The notes beneath the pieces were generated by a model that saw only the letters and a list, made by a program, of their open reading frames with translations, was not told where the DNA came from and made no database searches. From positions 1 through 64,000 of the forward strand of contig VXIS01000217.1 of assembly GCA_008704415.1 (NCBI GenBank): a stretch of 64,000 nucleotides of DNA, written 5' to 3'. Shown here piece by piece: positions 1 through 12,012 of this stretch (positions are counted from its first letter, which is position 1; the number at the start of each line of letters is the position of its first letter). This stretch comes from Sphaerosporella brunnea (lineage: Eukaryota > Ascomycota > Pezizomycetes > Pezizales > Pyronemataceae). The translations under genes and the position numbers were made by a program.

Positions 1-54
1 ACTTCCACCGGCAATATCTCGACAACGAAACATTCCAATTGCCATGAGACTGAA

Positions 55-1366
55 AACAAGGGAAGACTAAATATAGAAGAGTAGATTAGTGCAGGGAGCG
101 ATGTTTTGGAGAAGATCCTGCTTTTCTCTGGCCGTGGAGAGCGTGGTCAGCCACACTATTGTGGGTCGGGGGTTGCGGCATTGTGTAGGAGCAAGAGCAC
201 TTGCAACTCAGCTGTAACTTGTCTAGAAAATTTCTATAGATGGTACTCAAGGATTAAGACGCTTGGGTGAGGGTCTGGGGGCATCCAGAGCGGGGATAAC
301 ATCACCGCCGTTCCCGCCGGCATCGCCGCCCACCCCCCATGACACCCAGGCCGAGTACACTCAGTTTAGAGGTTACACAGCCTGCCAGGGCCTGGGGGCA
401 CTTGAATACGATTTTTTGGTGGGTTTTGCGGCCGCTGAACATACTGTTTGGAGGCGTGGTGCGTCCGATCAGGTAAGACTATGCCGCAGTCTGCCAATTA
501 ATTACAAGCCCAGCTACTGACTTTCCCAGTTAATGATGCGCAGAGAAAAAGTCAAAGTATGTAAGGAAACGGCCCGTACCGTTTAGAATGGCACAGGGTA
601 GTCTATTACTGTGCATCGACACACCCCCAAAAGGGCCCACTGCCCGGTGACTAGCACTTTCCTCAAAACGCGCCATAGAGTGATGCAGACAGCCAAAAAT
701 ATTTCTCCAGTCTGTAGGAAACTTTCTAACATTACTTGGCCTACTTTCAGCCTTTAATCCCGCTGTTTTGCTGGCACCCCTCAGGACAAAATCGACTCGG
801 CGTAGGATAACAGTGTTTGCGACCCTATGGATTCTATAGTATTTCTAACCGCTCTCTAGTTACAGAGAGAAGAATGTCAGGAAGTTTGAGCCTATTTGAA
901 AAGCTTTTAGAATTTTCTCCGCCTAGCTAAGTCTTACCTGAGCGGACGCACCACGCCTCCAAACAGTATATTCAGCGGCCGCAAAACCCACCAAAAAATC
1001 GTATTCAAGTGCCCCCAGGCCCTGGCAGGCTGTGTAACCTCTAAACTGAGTGTACTTGGCCTGGGTGTCATGGGGGGTGGGCGGCGATGCCGGCGGGAAC
1101 GGCGGTGATGTTATCCCCGCTCTGGATGCCCCCAGACCCTCACCCAAGCGTTTTAATCCTTGAAGACCATCTATAGATATTTTCTAGACAACTTACAGCC
1201 AAGTCATTGGTATTCTCGCACTTACTGGATCTTACAGAATGCCACAGTTTTTTGCTCGCAATATTGCAGCTGACTACGCTCTTCGCGGCCAGAGAAAAGC
1301 AGGATCTTCTCCAAAACATCGCTCCCTGCACTACTCTACTCTTCTATATCTAGTCTTCCCTTGTCT
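55..1366. repeat. Mosaic inverted duplication, arms of about 430 bp
   Basis: Arms at about 55-481 and 929-1366 are reverse complements, separated by about 447 bp of unrelated sequence. The inner 219 bp of each arm (263-481 versus 929-1147) differ at only three positions. The outermost roughly 85 bp are also nearly identical. A block of about 100 bp between them (about 148-235 versus 1180-1280) is strongly diverged, with G-rich sequence in one arm matched by A-rich sequence in the other. Each arm has an open frame of 70-85 codons, but all three inner differences change the residue (E/K, H/Y, D/A), so I do not call a protein. Nature is unknown: two inverted copies of one element, or a large foldback element. 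Confidence 0.8.
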
Positions 1367-1475
1367 TAAGTCATGTGATCGACTCTATCGCTTATCTTAT
1401 CTCATCATCCACTATCAACTGGTATCCACCATCAACTGGTGAGGGACTTTAAGGCGTTTATGGATGTGAGTACTA

Positions 1476-1748
1476 GCCCATAAAATAATGATCCGGACAC
1501 GCTGTTACCCGGCCTTCACTCCAACAAAAAAAAGACCGCGCGTGAGCGGTGTACTAGAGTACAAAAATTTTTATAACTCCACCACCACTCGCCCAAGAAA
1601 CTTGAGTATAGAATCAAATGAAAGCTAAAAAGCTAGAGAGTAAAAAAAACGTAGCTACAGGCGAGCTCGCGCGGGGATGATGCCTGCACGTAATTTTGGT
1701 GTGGTACCAGCCGGGTAACAGCTTGTCCGGATCATTGTTTTATGGGAG
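1476..1748. mobile_element. MITE with TA target-site duplication (273 bp)
   Basis: Inverted ends of about 38 bp pair 1476-1514 with about 1709-1748. They share CCCATAAAA, then ATGATCCGGACA, then GCTGTTACCCGGC, with about three mismatches and a one-base offset at the tip. The element is flanked by TA on both sides (1474-1475 and 1749-1750), as expected for Tc1/mariner/pogo-class insertion. It has no coding capacity. The core CGGACA-N4-TTACCCGGC recurs in the MITE at 36170-36454, so the two probably use related transposases. Confidence 0.75.
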
Positions 1749-2097
1749 TATTGGCGCTAGCCAACTTCAGCAGTGAGCTCTTGAACCTTGTCGGACAGGG
1801 TTTCTGAGTGTAGAATTTATGATGAAATCGCAAACTCTCAAACTATGCATTCTCTATCATTAGACCAATCGCGTTCCGCATTCCAGCTCTTTGATCTTCA
1901 AACACATACCGCCCGCAGCATCGACATTGACAAATAGAATTGCGTTTCCCCTTCTCGACGTCAATGCCCGTGATCGACAGTGAATCCATCAAACCAGGTC
2001 CTTCTACCCCACAACCACCCCTCGATTGCAAACCATCCACCTCCCCACCACCCTCCGCTACCGACTAGCAATCGCGCACGCGTATCGACACACCAAC

Positions 2098-4773
2098 ATG
2101 GCCATGTTCCACATCGTCTCCGTCAACGTCAAGACGGTGTTCGACTACACTCCGGCCGCAGTCGACAAACTGTTCAACGCGTACAAGCGCAAATTCCAAC
2201 TCTCTAACTTGGTCGAATGCCGCTTCGATTCGAAGGAGCAGCAATTCCAGCTGGAAGGCGACGTTAAGTACATGGAAAATGCTATTGTAGATTTCATGGA
2301 CGTCCTGCAGAAAATGACCGTCGAAGAGTCGAGAAAGCCTAAGCAGGAGCTGATCATTAGGACAAAGTCGTCTGAGCTCAACGCCGCCATCCGCTGGACA
2401 CTGGATCCCCCTGACCAGCCGTCTATGAAAGGTCGTGAGTGGGGCCTCAAGCAGGTGTGTAAATCCCTTTGTTCTCGCGTGAATTCGATGATTCTAATCC
2501 ATGACATCTAGGTTTCTTCAAACGACCCCAAGTTCGAACAGCCAGGCAGCGAAGTTGACTACATGTTTGATTACTGCATGACGGAATACTGGGAGCCAGA
2601 GGTGACCCAGAAGGAGTTCACCGATTTGCTTAGCCTCGAAGCAAACCCCTCCATTCCCGAACAGTTGATGCGCCTCTTCGACTGTGCGATATTTCCGGAT
2701 TGGAACAAGCGAAGTGTGAAGATTGGATCCAATGACCGCATGACACTGGACCTCATCTTCCGGAAGTTGCAGAGTGTGGAAGACTTCTTCCGCCGCGGGT
2801 TCACCCCGCTGGTCGTCAACCTCGTCAACGCCGAGAACAAGCCGAGGTTCCGATTGAGGTTTGTTTCACTTTCCAAACAGTCTATCACGGAGCGCACCAC
2901 CTTGTTCGACAGCCACTCCAAGTGGAACACTCATCCGACCGAAAAGCTGTTCACGGTGCGCTTGATGGAGTACGATGCAAACACCCAGAAACACAAGGCT
3001 TGCAAGCTCGAAAACAGCCTTGTCCATACGGCATACAAGACGCCTGGGCATACAGATTGGATGCATTACTCTTTCTGTTTGCGCAGGGGCGCGAACCCTG
3101 TAGTCATTCCGGAAATGGCAGAGAGCGCACGTTTTGGCAGGAGAATTGAGCGCGAGGATATGATTTGCGTCTATCATCCACCTGCCGAATCGGCTCCCAT
3201 TATATCGGAAGCATTGTCCACAATGGATCCAGCGGAGTCAGGCACGTCAATCGGGGCGGAACAAGCACGTCGCCATCCACGTGCAAAGCCTTCAATGGAC
3301 AACGGCAATGTCAACTTGAAGACAGCTAGCCTGTCGACTCCCACTCAGTCCCCGCTTTCGCCTGGAAAGGAGTCTTCGGAGGACATCATTGACTTCCCCA
3401 TTAAGCGTAACTACCCTTTTCGCCCACAGCCTGCTAGGTCCATCTTTGATGTCGGCCCTAGGCCGTCTGTGCCTTTGTCTGATGATTGCAGCACGGTGTC
3501 CGGCGGCATATATTTGGGAAGCGAGCCTGATCGCTCCACTGGAATCGTCATGCAAGCAAGGCCAACCGGTGCCGAAGAATCACCAGCTGACTCCGGAGCC
3601 ATTCGTCGACCGCGGGAGCGTAAACCAGCCCAAGCTCCTGGTCATGCGGCGAGACCAGTCGAAACGGCCGAACGTACTCCCGAGCCTAATACGAGGAGAG
3701 TGATGCGTACCACCAACCAGAAACAGCCGAGATCAGAGGCTAGTTTCATCTCGAACCAGAACGAGGCCAAAAACCTCCGTAGGTACAACGCTCAGAAGGT
3801 CTTCGAGTCGTTCTTCCCAGCTCTGGAATACGCTCGTGGATGGTATGGCGACTTGAAGCTTGAAGCCAAGGCTGGCCGTGTGATCTTTGCCGACATTGAT
3901 CGAGACATTGCCAAGAAGGATCTCGAATGGGACCAGTGGTACAGGCTCGTGGATGAAATAGCTCCTAGGACTGCGTTCACCAGGCTCATCACCACTCAGC
4001 ACTTCGACATGGAGTACCTGAGGGATCTGAAGCTCGCTGGTGGTGAGAACGTGTTTTCGTCAGAACCTGTTGGTCGCAAGGTGACCTACGATTTCGACAT
4101 CGAGCAGAAGGGTAAGAAGTTTGTCCTCTCTATTGACGGCGAAACCTTCGAGCCCATTCTCTATGCCAGCAAGAAGACCTTCGGCGCTGTGAACATGTCG
4201 AACCCTGTTCACGCCTGGGACTACCGCATCGACCTCGTGGGCAAAAAGCGCCTGGATCTCAAGTCCTATCCTTACATCAAGTCCATTTACGATGGTCTCT
4301 CCTGTGCTGAGGGCCCTGAACTGACCTTCCCCGTCATCGGACCTGCGTTGCTCGTCAAACGCGTGATCCTGACGTGCGAGACACGATACACCGTGTACCT
4401 CGACACCCTTCGCCTGGGGGTTCCGATGGAATTGGTCATGGCTGAGGTTCAGGAGCTCCAGATTTGCAAGAGCCACGGCGAATTGGGAACCTACCGAGCC
4501 GTTTCGTTGCCGAAGAACGTTATGTTACGTCAGTCGAAGTTACACTGGGTTTGCTCAATTGTTCCTACTCAAACCAACGCCTTGCTCCAGAAGAACACTG
4601 AAATGGAGGTCGGCGAGATTGCCGAGTGGAGCGCTGACTCCATCCTCGAACCCAACTTGTTGGCTGGCCTTCAGAGCGTCATGAACATGGTCATCGCCAA
4701 GATGGACTACGTCGGTTCTACTAACGATGCCTTCGTTGACGTTACCCAGTGCGGCCCATCTGATTTGTACTAA
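2098..4773 (+). CDS. Uncharacterised fungal protein, 872 aa
   Basis: Exons 2098-2454 and 2512-4773; the intron has a GTGTGT donor, a CTAG acceptor and phase 0. I do not recognise a function. From memory the C-terminal part resembles an uncharacterised fungal family labelled DUF7905, but this is low certainty. Visible architecture: an N-terminal globular region of about 330 residues; a low-complexity Ser/Pro/Arg-rich linker (about residues 340-540); and a C-terminal folded region of about 320 residues starting near YNAQKVFESFFPALEYARGW, rich in alternating hydrophobics. No signal peptide or membrane segment is seen. The start is the first ATG of the spliced frame (MAMFHIVSVNV). Upstream is the MITE; downstream is 1.4 kb without a gene. 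Confidence 0.88.
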
Positions 4774-6232
4774 TCCGTCCAAAACAGTTCTATTCAGGGC
4801 GGCGTTGTGGAGTCATTTGCGGCATTTTTCATACTTTTTCTGTTTTCGGTGTGTCATTTGCTCTACGGGGCGTTTCATGAAGGGGGCCATATGAAGTCAT
4901 CTTCAGCGATCTGTTGCTTGAGTGTTTCTTTGTTCCTGTTCTTGCATTTTACCGATTGAATGGAAGCTGGCTTGGTTAGTTCTTGATGATTGGGGGCACA
5001 TATGCTGCTCGATACCTTAGGGTAGAGGCTTCGGAATAGAATCGGATTCATAACCGTAAATATCATGGCGTTAGATCGTGCATACTATGTACATACAATG
5101 TGAATAAAAATCCTCAACAACGCCACTGAGCACTGCGTCGAGACGAGTTGGAATGACTTCTAATCTACTTGGCCAGTAGCTGGAGCGGTGGGCAACGTGA
5201 AGAAAATGAAAGGTATCCACCTGCGTACATACTTGGTATCTACTTTCCCCAAGTGAGCCCTTCTCCTCCTCCTCCTCCTCCTCCAACTCAGTCTTTCGAT
5301 CCCCAGTCTTGCTTTTAGGGTACATAGGAAATGATGGGTACAATGATGATACCCCGATCAGTATGTACTGCCTTCGTATGTAGGCTGGAAGATTTGCCGG
5401 AATTGACGATTGCAGGAGTTAATATCTACGGCACAAATATATGTATTCTGTACGATAGGTACTGCATACTTACTTAGCTTCTCCGCTTCCGACTCCTCTT
5501 CGGCAGCTGCGGCAAGCTCGGGTCGCCGTGCAACAAACCTCATGCATCACGTCTACTCACTCAGTGTGGGCCCCACCATCTCACCGAAGTGACGGAACAA
5601 GTCTGGTGACCACCACCGCCGTGCAACCATCACCACCACCGTAGAATATACATAGTACAGTTCCTAGACAAAAGTCTTCGTGATTCTGCGAAACCCCACC
5701 AAAAGTGGGCGAAAATGTGCGCTTTCTGCTCAACACCAGGACACCGGTTCTTGCTTTGTGACCTCAGGACTCTCGTATCTAACACTTCATATGTAAAAGA
5801 TCTTGTTCAAAATTTTCAGACACTCATAAGTGCTTCAAATATCGTCACCAAATCAGAGGTTAATCTATGGTGGCGACCTTCAAAAACACTTGCCCCCCGT
5901 GTCCAAGAGAGCGCAAAAGAAATGAATCCCAGGCGAAGGAGAAGAAAAACGCACGAGTAGTAAAGCCCCACCCACTCCTCCCCTCTACTAATGCCATGCC
6001 AAAAAGAAAAAACACACACAAAACGCCATGATAGCAAAGAACACAACCCACTCAGTGATTGCCTCTGGTAAGGGGCTCTCCCGCCAGCCAGCCACAGCGA
6101 CAAACCCGACCCAGAAAGAAAAGACCGATAAGAGGAAAAAACCATGACCAAAAACTTTTCAAGGCAAACATTTCAATTCAATGAAAGTGAAAACAGCATT
6201 ATAGGAGTTATTGTCATTGTTTTGAAATACGT
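4774..6232. other. Intergenic region with CTC microsatellite
   Basis: This lies between two convergent genes. It contains a (CTC)n tract at 5263-5284 and otherwise low-complexity AT-rich sequence that will include both 3' UTRs. The short open frames here show no recognisable protein features. Confidence 0.6.
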
Positions 6233-6883
6233 CTACAATGCCTCTCCCATAGTCTGCTTGACCCGCTTGGTCTTGTTCTGGTAGTCGCGAATCGCGCTCT
6301 TGATGGCGTCCTCGGCGAGCATAGAGCAATGCAGCTTGACAGGAGGGAGACACAGCTCCTTGGCGATCTCGGTGTTCTTGATCCTGCTGGCGTCCTCGAG
6401 ACTCATTCCGCGAACCAACTCGGTCAAGTAGGACGAGGACGCGATAGCGCTACCGCATCCGAACGTCTTGAACTTCACGTCCGAGATCGTGTTGGTCGCG
6501 CTGTCGACGCGGATCTGGAGTTTCATAACGTCGCCACCTTACCCATGTCAGCAGTTGCGGCAGAATAAAGAGTGCGAGGTGATGGGTGACACATACAGGC
6601 CGGGGCGCCGACGAGTCCAGTGCCAACATCAAGATCGCTCTTGTTCATGGAACCGACGTTGCGCGGGTTGGAGTAGTGGTCGAGCAGTTCTGCGCCGTTA
6701 GCTACACAGCTCCAATATGTAGAATGCAATCGCCACAGAAAACATCGGGGGACGGTAGAAAGACATATCTTTCTCATGGTATCCCCGCTTCGCGACGAAG
6801 TTCGGTGCAACCAAGGTCCGGGCAGCTGCGACTCGGGGAAGGATTGCGCGAGGAGCGGCGGTGGTGATAACTCGGCGGAACAT
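6233..6883 (-). CDS. ISU1: Mitochondrial Fe-S cluster scaffold Isu1
   Basis: This is the scaffold on which the mitochondrial cysteine desulfurase complex builds [2Fe-2S] clusters. Exons (minus strand): 6769-6883, 6597-6689 and 6233-6537, giving 170 aa (yeast Isu1 is about 165). An Arg/Ala-rich presequence (MFRRVITTAAPRAILPRV) leads into YHEK-ELLDHYSNPRNVGS. All three cluster cysteines are present (GAPAC, FGCGSA, LHCSM), as is the Hsp70-binding LPPVK motif. The second intron (6538-6596) is canonical GTATGT...AAG. The first junction is odd: the conserved protein is recovered only if the intron starts ATATGT and ends CAG. A GT alternative (GTCCCC donor at about 6753) keeps frame but inserts about five extra residues between HEK and LLDHY. 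The co-chaperone JAC1 lies at 54168-54851. Confidence 0.93.
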
Positions 6884-7740
6884 TATGGTAGGCGTATGTA
6901 GGCGGTGTTGAGGTTTGTGTAGCAGGAAAGGTGGGGGATGATGAATAACAGGGTGAGAAAGGGTGGCAACGACCAGGGCTTCTTTTGACGTAGGAGGTGT
7001 GATGAATAATTTGATCAATTGATCTAGCCTCGGAGGTAGATTGGGAAAGATAAGGCGCTAATGCTTCAGGGTTAGGGGTGCACGAGAAAATTATCTGATT
7101 AAAGAGACGCAGCAATATCCGTAGGGTCATCGGAAAGAACATTTATAGGGGGGTGGTGTGATGGAGGACTTGTCGTTATCGTCTAGCCAGTCCAGGACGT
7201 AGTCCGAGGTCTTTGTGAATTGCTCTAGTTCTATGTAGGTGTGTAAAACTTCGCTTCTGGTTGTAGGAAGTAGGTTTTGTTTAAATCATACCGGTATTGT
7301 ATTCGGCCGCTTGCGGCCATGACATACATGCAAGAGAAGAGACTATGCTACACCTTAGGCCTGAGCCTACTACTGGTGCCTGCGGCCCTTCTAAGGAAAA
7401 GCGACCAAAGAAAAGGTGTAGAAAGTAGTGCAAGCTATTCGGTTGCTTGTCGAGGACGAGAGAGTGTGGGAGGTACACCACCGTCCTTTGTTTTCCCGCT
7501 TAAAATCATGGGGCTATGACTCTAAGTTATCCGCTATTCTACTAGGTAGGAGGTTGAAAGGATGGAAGGATGTGTCTTTAATATTTCCGTTAATTCGCCT
7601 ACGGCGTAGAGAGCGTTGGTCCTTAGCTCGATGCATGGCGGGCAGAAAACTGATGTCGATGCCGGCCGTTATTTGGCGGCGGGAAGAGCTACGGATCCAA
7701 CGCCATTGCTACAAAGCATGGCTCCCAACTCTACTGAAAT
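6884..7740. other. Upstream region of ISU1, no gene seen
   Basis: This stretch holds the ISU1 promoter and AT-rich sequence. Open frames are short and lack recognisable domains. It runs into the foldback repeat starting at 7741. Confidence 0.5.
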
Positions 7741-8347
7741 AGGCGCCCAGGAATGGCACCGACCGGGTCACGTTCAATGACCGGTCATTGCACTGACCGG
7801 TCAATGACTGGGGGGGTCAGTAGAGGGACTGACCGGGGGTCAGTAACGGGTCAGTGAGGTTGCGGTTGAAAATTTGCGGTGACGCCCGCGCACCCTCCTA
7901 ATTCACAGTGCCACAACCGGATCAGCCTAGGGAGCTTCACGCTTATGAGGAGCAGCAAGCGGTGGCTGGCTCAATCAATGGACAGGATGACCATAATCCT
8001 TTATTCCTGGACATCGCTGATGCTCTGGGAGACTCCCACCACCCCGCCAAGTTCCCGCCGCGTTGTTCGTTATATTGTTCAAATTCAAACTTTCAAAGAC
8101 TGGGAACCTCTATCTTACGTCCTCTGTCGGTCCGTCGCACGCTGTGGCTGTGGTGGGTAGTTCGCTGAAGTCCACTCCATGGGCGGACAGCGTCGCGGCT
8201 GCGGCATCATGAGCCATCATACACATATCATGTGACTTTTGACCCCTCGCTGACCCGGTCGTTGACCCTATCACTACTAGGTGGCGCTGACCCGGTCAGC
8301 TCATTTCCGACTGACCCCCGGTCAGTGCCATCTCTGTAGGCGCCATC
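7741..8347. repeat. Foldback repeat rich in GACCGGTCA palindromes
   Basis: The ends are inverted: AGGCGCC...CAGGAATGGCACCGACCGGG near 7741-7770 matches the reverse complement of 8313-8347 with a few mismatches and a small gap. Both ends carry clusters of the words TGACCGG, GGGGGTCAGT and TGACCGGTCA in inverted orientation (7760-7858 and 8236-8332). The interior (about 7860-8235) has no recognisable coding region. No clear target-site duplication was found. It is likely a non-autonomous foldback or MITE-like element. Confidence 0.6.
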
Positions 8348-8529
8348 TCTTTTCTGCGGGATCTGTACGATCTCCAGCAAGGTAAGAATCATGTCACGCG
8401 ATATCACTCGGTGTATAACAACTTGCCATACAGAAAGCCGCTGTAATCAATTCGTGTCTACTCTATAGACCCAAGAAATAGAATTTCTACAAAAACAAAC
8501 CCTACAGATATCACCACAAACTAACATGA

Positions 8530-11500
8530 CTAAAGGTGGAGGAGCCTCAGCAGGAACGTCGCTTCACCAATTTCCTGCTCTTCCTCCATAATGATCTTAT
8601 CGAGATCAACGCCAGGGTGCAGCTTCTCCATGTGCGTGATGATAGCCTTATCCAACGGCCGTCGCAGAGCCTTCTCGAACATCGACGCGTGCTCATCGAA
8701 CGCTTTCTCCAAGCCAACAGGGTCCTTGAGGACCTTGTATTCCATCCGGATGTCGTCCGTGGGCACCAGTCCAGCCTTCTTACGCAGACGCTGAACTCGG
8801 TTAATGATCTCTCTCGCCAATCCCTCGCTCTCCAGTTCGGGATACATGGCAGTGTCAAGAATGGTCAACACATCGTTGTCCGTGTTTGTCTCCATGTCCT
8901 TAGTAGAATCGCTCTGGGCAAGTCCGCGAACAACAACGAGGTCGCCGGCGACGATCTTGACACCGGCAATCTCGATCTCGCCATCATCGACGAACTTCTT
9001 CACCTGGGCGCTGGTGACGGAGGGAAGAGCGTTCTTCACCTTGCCGACATCCTTCTTCAGTTTCTTTCCAAGCACGGGCCAGTCGGCAACGGCCTTGTAC
9101 TCAACACCGTATTTCTCTTCATCCGAAGAAAGGACCAGATACCGGACGTTGAGCTCGGAGGTAATGTAGTCCTCGAGTGACTTGACATCGTCTAGATATT
9201 GCTGATCGTGGTGAATTACAACAAGCGTTTTCAGAGGGATCTGTCAAAGAGTGGTTAATTCTGCTTCGAGTGGGATCATCATGATTCTATACCTTCAATC
9301 CAATAGTTTTCCGTTCTCTGGACACACGAGCAAGCTCGATGACCTTCTGCATGCGAGAGAACTTTCTCTCCACAACCTCGTCGAACAGCTCCTCCCTTAC
9401 CTCGGGGTAAGGCAGGAAATGGACACTCTCGTTGTTCTCGGGCAGAGACTCCACAGGGATGTACGGTCTCAGTCTTCGGTAGATGTTGTCTGTTAAGAAC
9501 GGGGTGAAAGGGGCAAGTCCCCGCACTAGGGTATATAGCACCTCGAACAAAGAGTTCAGTGCGTGAAGGGTATCCTCCTTTCCGTACTCGCCCTTCAGAC
9601 GCTTGCGGTTGAAGCGGATGTACCAGTTGGTCATGTTGTCGATCATTTCCAACAGTCTGGGGACCACAGTGTAAAGTCGGTACACTATAAAAAAATTAGG
9701 AGCGCTTCGAGATATTGCTGTAATATAACTTACCAGCCATTTCCTGGTTAACGAACTTCAGCAAACTCTGGCAACTTGCCAGAATCCACCGGTCCATGAA
9801 GTTTGAGCTCGCGCCACTCTCTGGGCTCCACTTGTAGTCAATGCCCTCTAGCTTCTTCAACAGTTGCACCTGCTGCTCGAAAAAGTTGTAACTGTTCCAA
9901 AGGGGCAGAAGCACCTTGGCAACGATCTCCTTCACGCCAGATTCCTTGAACCGCAGTGTCAGGGCTCTGACAACTGGGGAGTTGAGCAGATACAGCCTCA
10001 ATGCGTCTGACCCAAACTTGTCCATGATGTGAGTCGGGTCCGGATAGTTCTTGAGACGCTTAGACATCTTCTTTCCGTCCTCAGCCAGGACGATACCGCT
10101 CACGATGCAGTTCTTGAAGGGGGCCACACCGAAAAGGTGAGTACCCAAAACAAGCAGCGTGTAGAACCATCCACGGGTCTGGTCCAATCCCTCTGAGATG
10201 AAATCTGCAGGGAAACTCTTCTCGAATAAATCCTTGTTTTCAAATGGGTAATGGTTGCTGGCGTAAGGCATGCTACCCGACTCAAACCAACAGTCAAAGA
10301 CCTCCTCAACTCTCCTCAAAACACCCTTGCCCTTCTTGCTGGGAATGGTGACGTGGTCGATGCTGTGTCTGTGAAGATCTTTGATGCCGGTAACACCACT
10401 GAGCTCCTCCAGCTCCTTGATGCTACCAACGCAGACCATCTCTTCGCGGTCCTCCGAGATCCAGATGGGCAGCGGGGTTCCCCAATATCTGTTTCGGGAA
10501 ATATTCCAGTCCCTGGCGTTCGCGATCCAGCTTCCGAATCGGTTCTCCTTGATGTTGCTCGGGACCCAGTGAGAATTCTCGATGTTCTTCAACATCTGGG
10601 GGATGATGTTGATAATGCGCACGAACCAAGAGGGCACAGCTCGGTAGATAAGAGGTGTATCAGAACGCCAGCAGAAGGGATAACTGTGGGTAATGGTCTC
10701 ACGGACGACCAAGCGCCCACTATCCGTCAGCATCTTGATGATGCCCTTGTCGGCTTCCTACCCAGGGTTAGCCCGGCGTCCGCAAGAAAGCCACTGCCGA
10801 CATACCTTCACGTGCTGTCCTTCGAAATCCGGAACTTCTTTGGTGAAACGTCCAGACTCATCGACGGGGTTCGGTGGAAGTCTCTTGTCCGAGATGACAC
10901 CGTGGTCTATGGCTACCTGGTAATCCTCCTCACCGAATGCTGGTGCTTGATGAACCAATCCGGTACCACTGTCCGACGTGACATACGTAGCATTGAGGAC
11001 CCTGAAGCCGTGATCCTTGAATTGCTCGTAAAAGTAATCAAACGGTGGCGTGTACTTCCATCCCAGCATTTCCTTTCCCTTGATCCTCTTTAGCACCGTG
11101 TACTTGGCCTTCTTGAGACCCTTCTCTCCGTAAAGAGTTTTCAGACAAGACTCGAGGATGATGAAATTTCTGTTTCGGGCCTCGTCATGGATCTTAATGT
11201 ACTCGAAGTCTGGGTGCACCGAAATTCCGGTGTGCGCCGGAAGGGTCCAGGGAGTGGTCGTCCACGCCAACAGCTCAGTCGTTGGGTCGTCGACCAATGG
11301 GAAAGCTATGACAACGGCTGGATCGATGACGTCCTTATAGTTTTGCTGCGCCTCGAAGTTGGACAGCGGAGTGGTACATGCTGTGGAGTATGGCATAACA
11401 CGGTACCCCAGGTACACCTGGTCTTTGTCGAACAGCTGCTTGCAGACCCACCAAACCGACTCCATGAACGTCGGATACATACTCTACGGCAAATATTAGC

Positions 11501-12012
11501 TTCCCACGACTCTGGAGCGCCGGCTTCAAGCTGACCTTGTAGTCATTGTCGAAATCGATCCAACGACCCAGTCTGTCAATCGTTTGCCGCCACTCGGTCG
11601 AATATCTCATGACAATCGCACGGCATTCCGCGTTGTACTTGTCGATACCCATGTCCAACACATCTTGCTTGCTCTGGATGTTGAGGGCTTTGTCGATCTC
11701 GTATTCAATGGGTAGACCGTGGGTATCCCAACCGAACCGGCGCGGAACGTGATATCCCTTCATGTGCCAGTATCGCGGAACAATGTCCTTGATGGTGCTC
11801 GCCAGGAGATGGCCATAGTGAGGAAGACTGCATGAATATGTAAGTCAGTGCAACATCACGAGCGCAAGCGGCCATTCTCACCCGGTGCAGAACGGAGGAC
11901 CATCGTAGAAGATAAACGGCTTCTTGCCCTCCGAGAGCTTGAGCGAAGTTTGGAAAGCATCGATTTCGCGCCAGAACTCAAGGATCTTCTCTTCTTCCTT
12001 GGGGAAATCCAT
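8530..12012 (-). CDS. ILS1: Cytosolic isoleucyl-tRNA synthetase
   Basis: This charges tRNA-Ile with isoleucine in the cytosol. Six exons (minus strand): 11882-12012, 11536-11827, 10806-11483, 9734-10757, 9293-9684 and 8530-9240, giving 1075 aa (the yeast enzyme is about 1072). Class I signatures are present: the HIGH-type motif as HYGH in GLPHYGHLL, spliced across exons 1 and 2, and KMSKR in [14 protein letters not shown]. The editing (CP1) region includes [12 protein letters not shown] and [26 protein letters not shown] and [11 protein letters not shown] are family blocks. There is no presequence (starts [14 protein letters not shown]), so a cytosolic rather than mitochondrial enzyme. All junctions are GT-AG and frame-preserving. 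Long antisense open frames lie over the gene and are ignored. Confidence 0.96.

Noticed and set aside
263..1147. Paired 70-85-codon open frames in the inverted arms as a small protein family
   Set aside because: All three differences between the copies change amino acids and there is no intron, domain or homologous feature. More likely a by-product of the repeat.
8536..11093. Long plus-strand open frames opposite the IleRS gene (8536-9180 and 10251-11093)
   Set aside because: They lie antisense to well-supported exons and show no family features.
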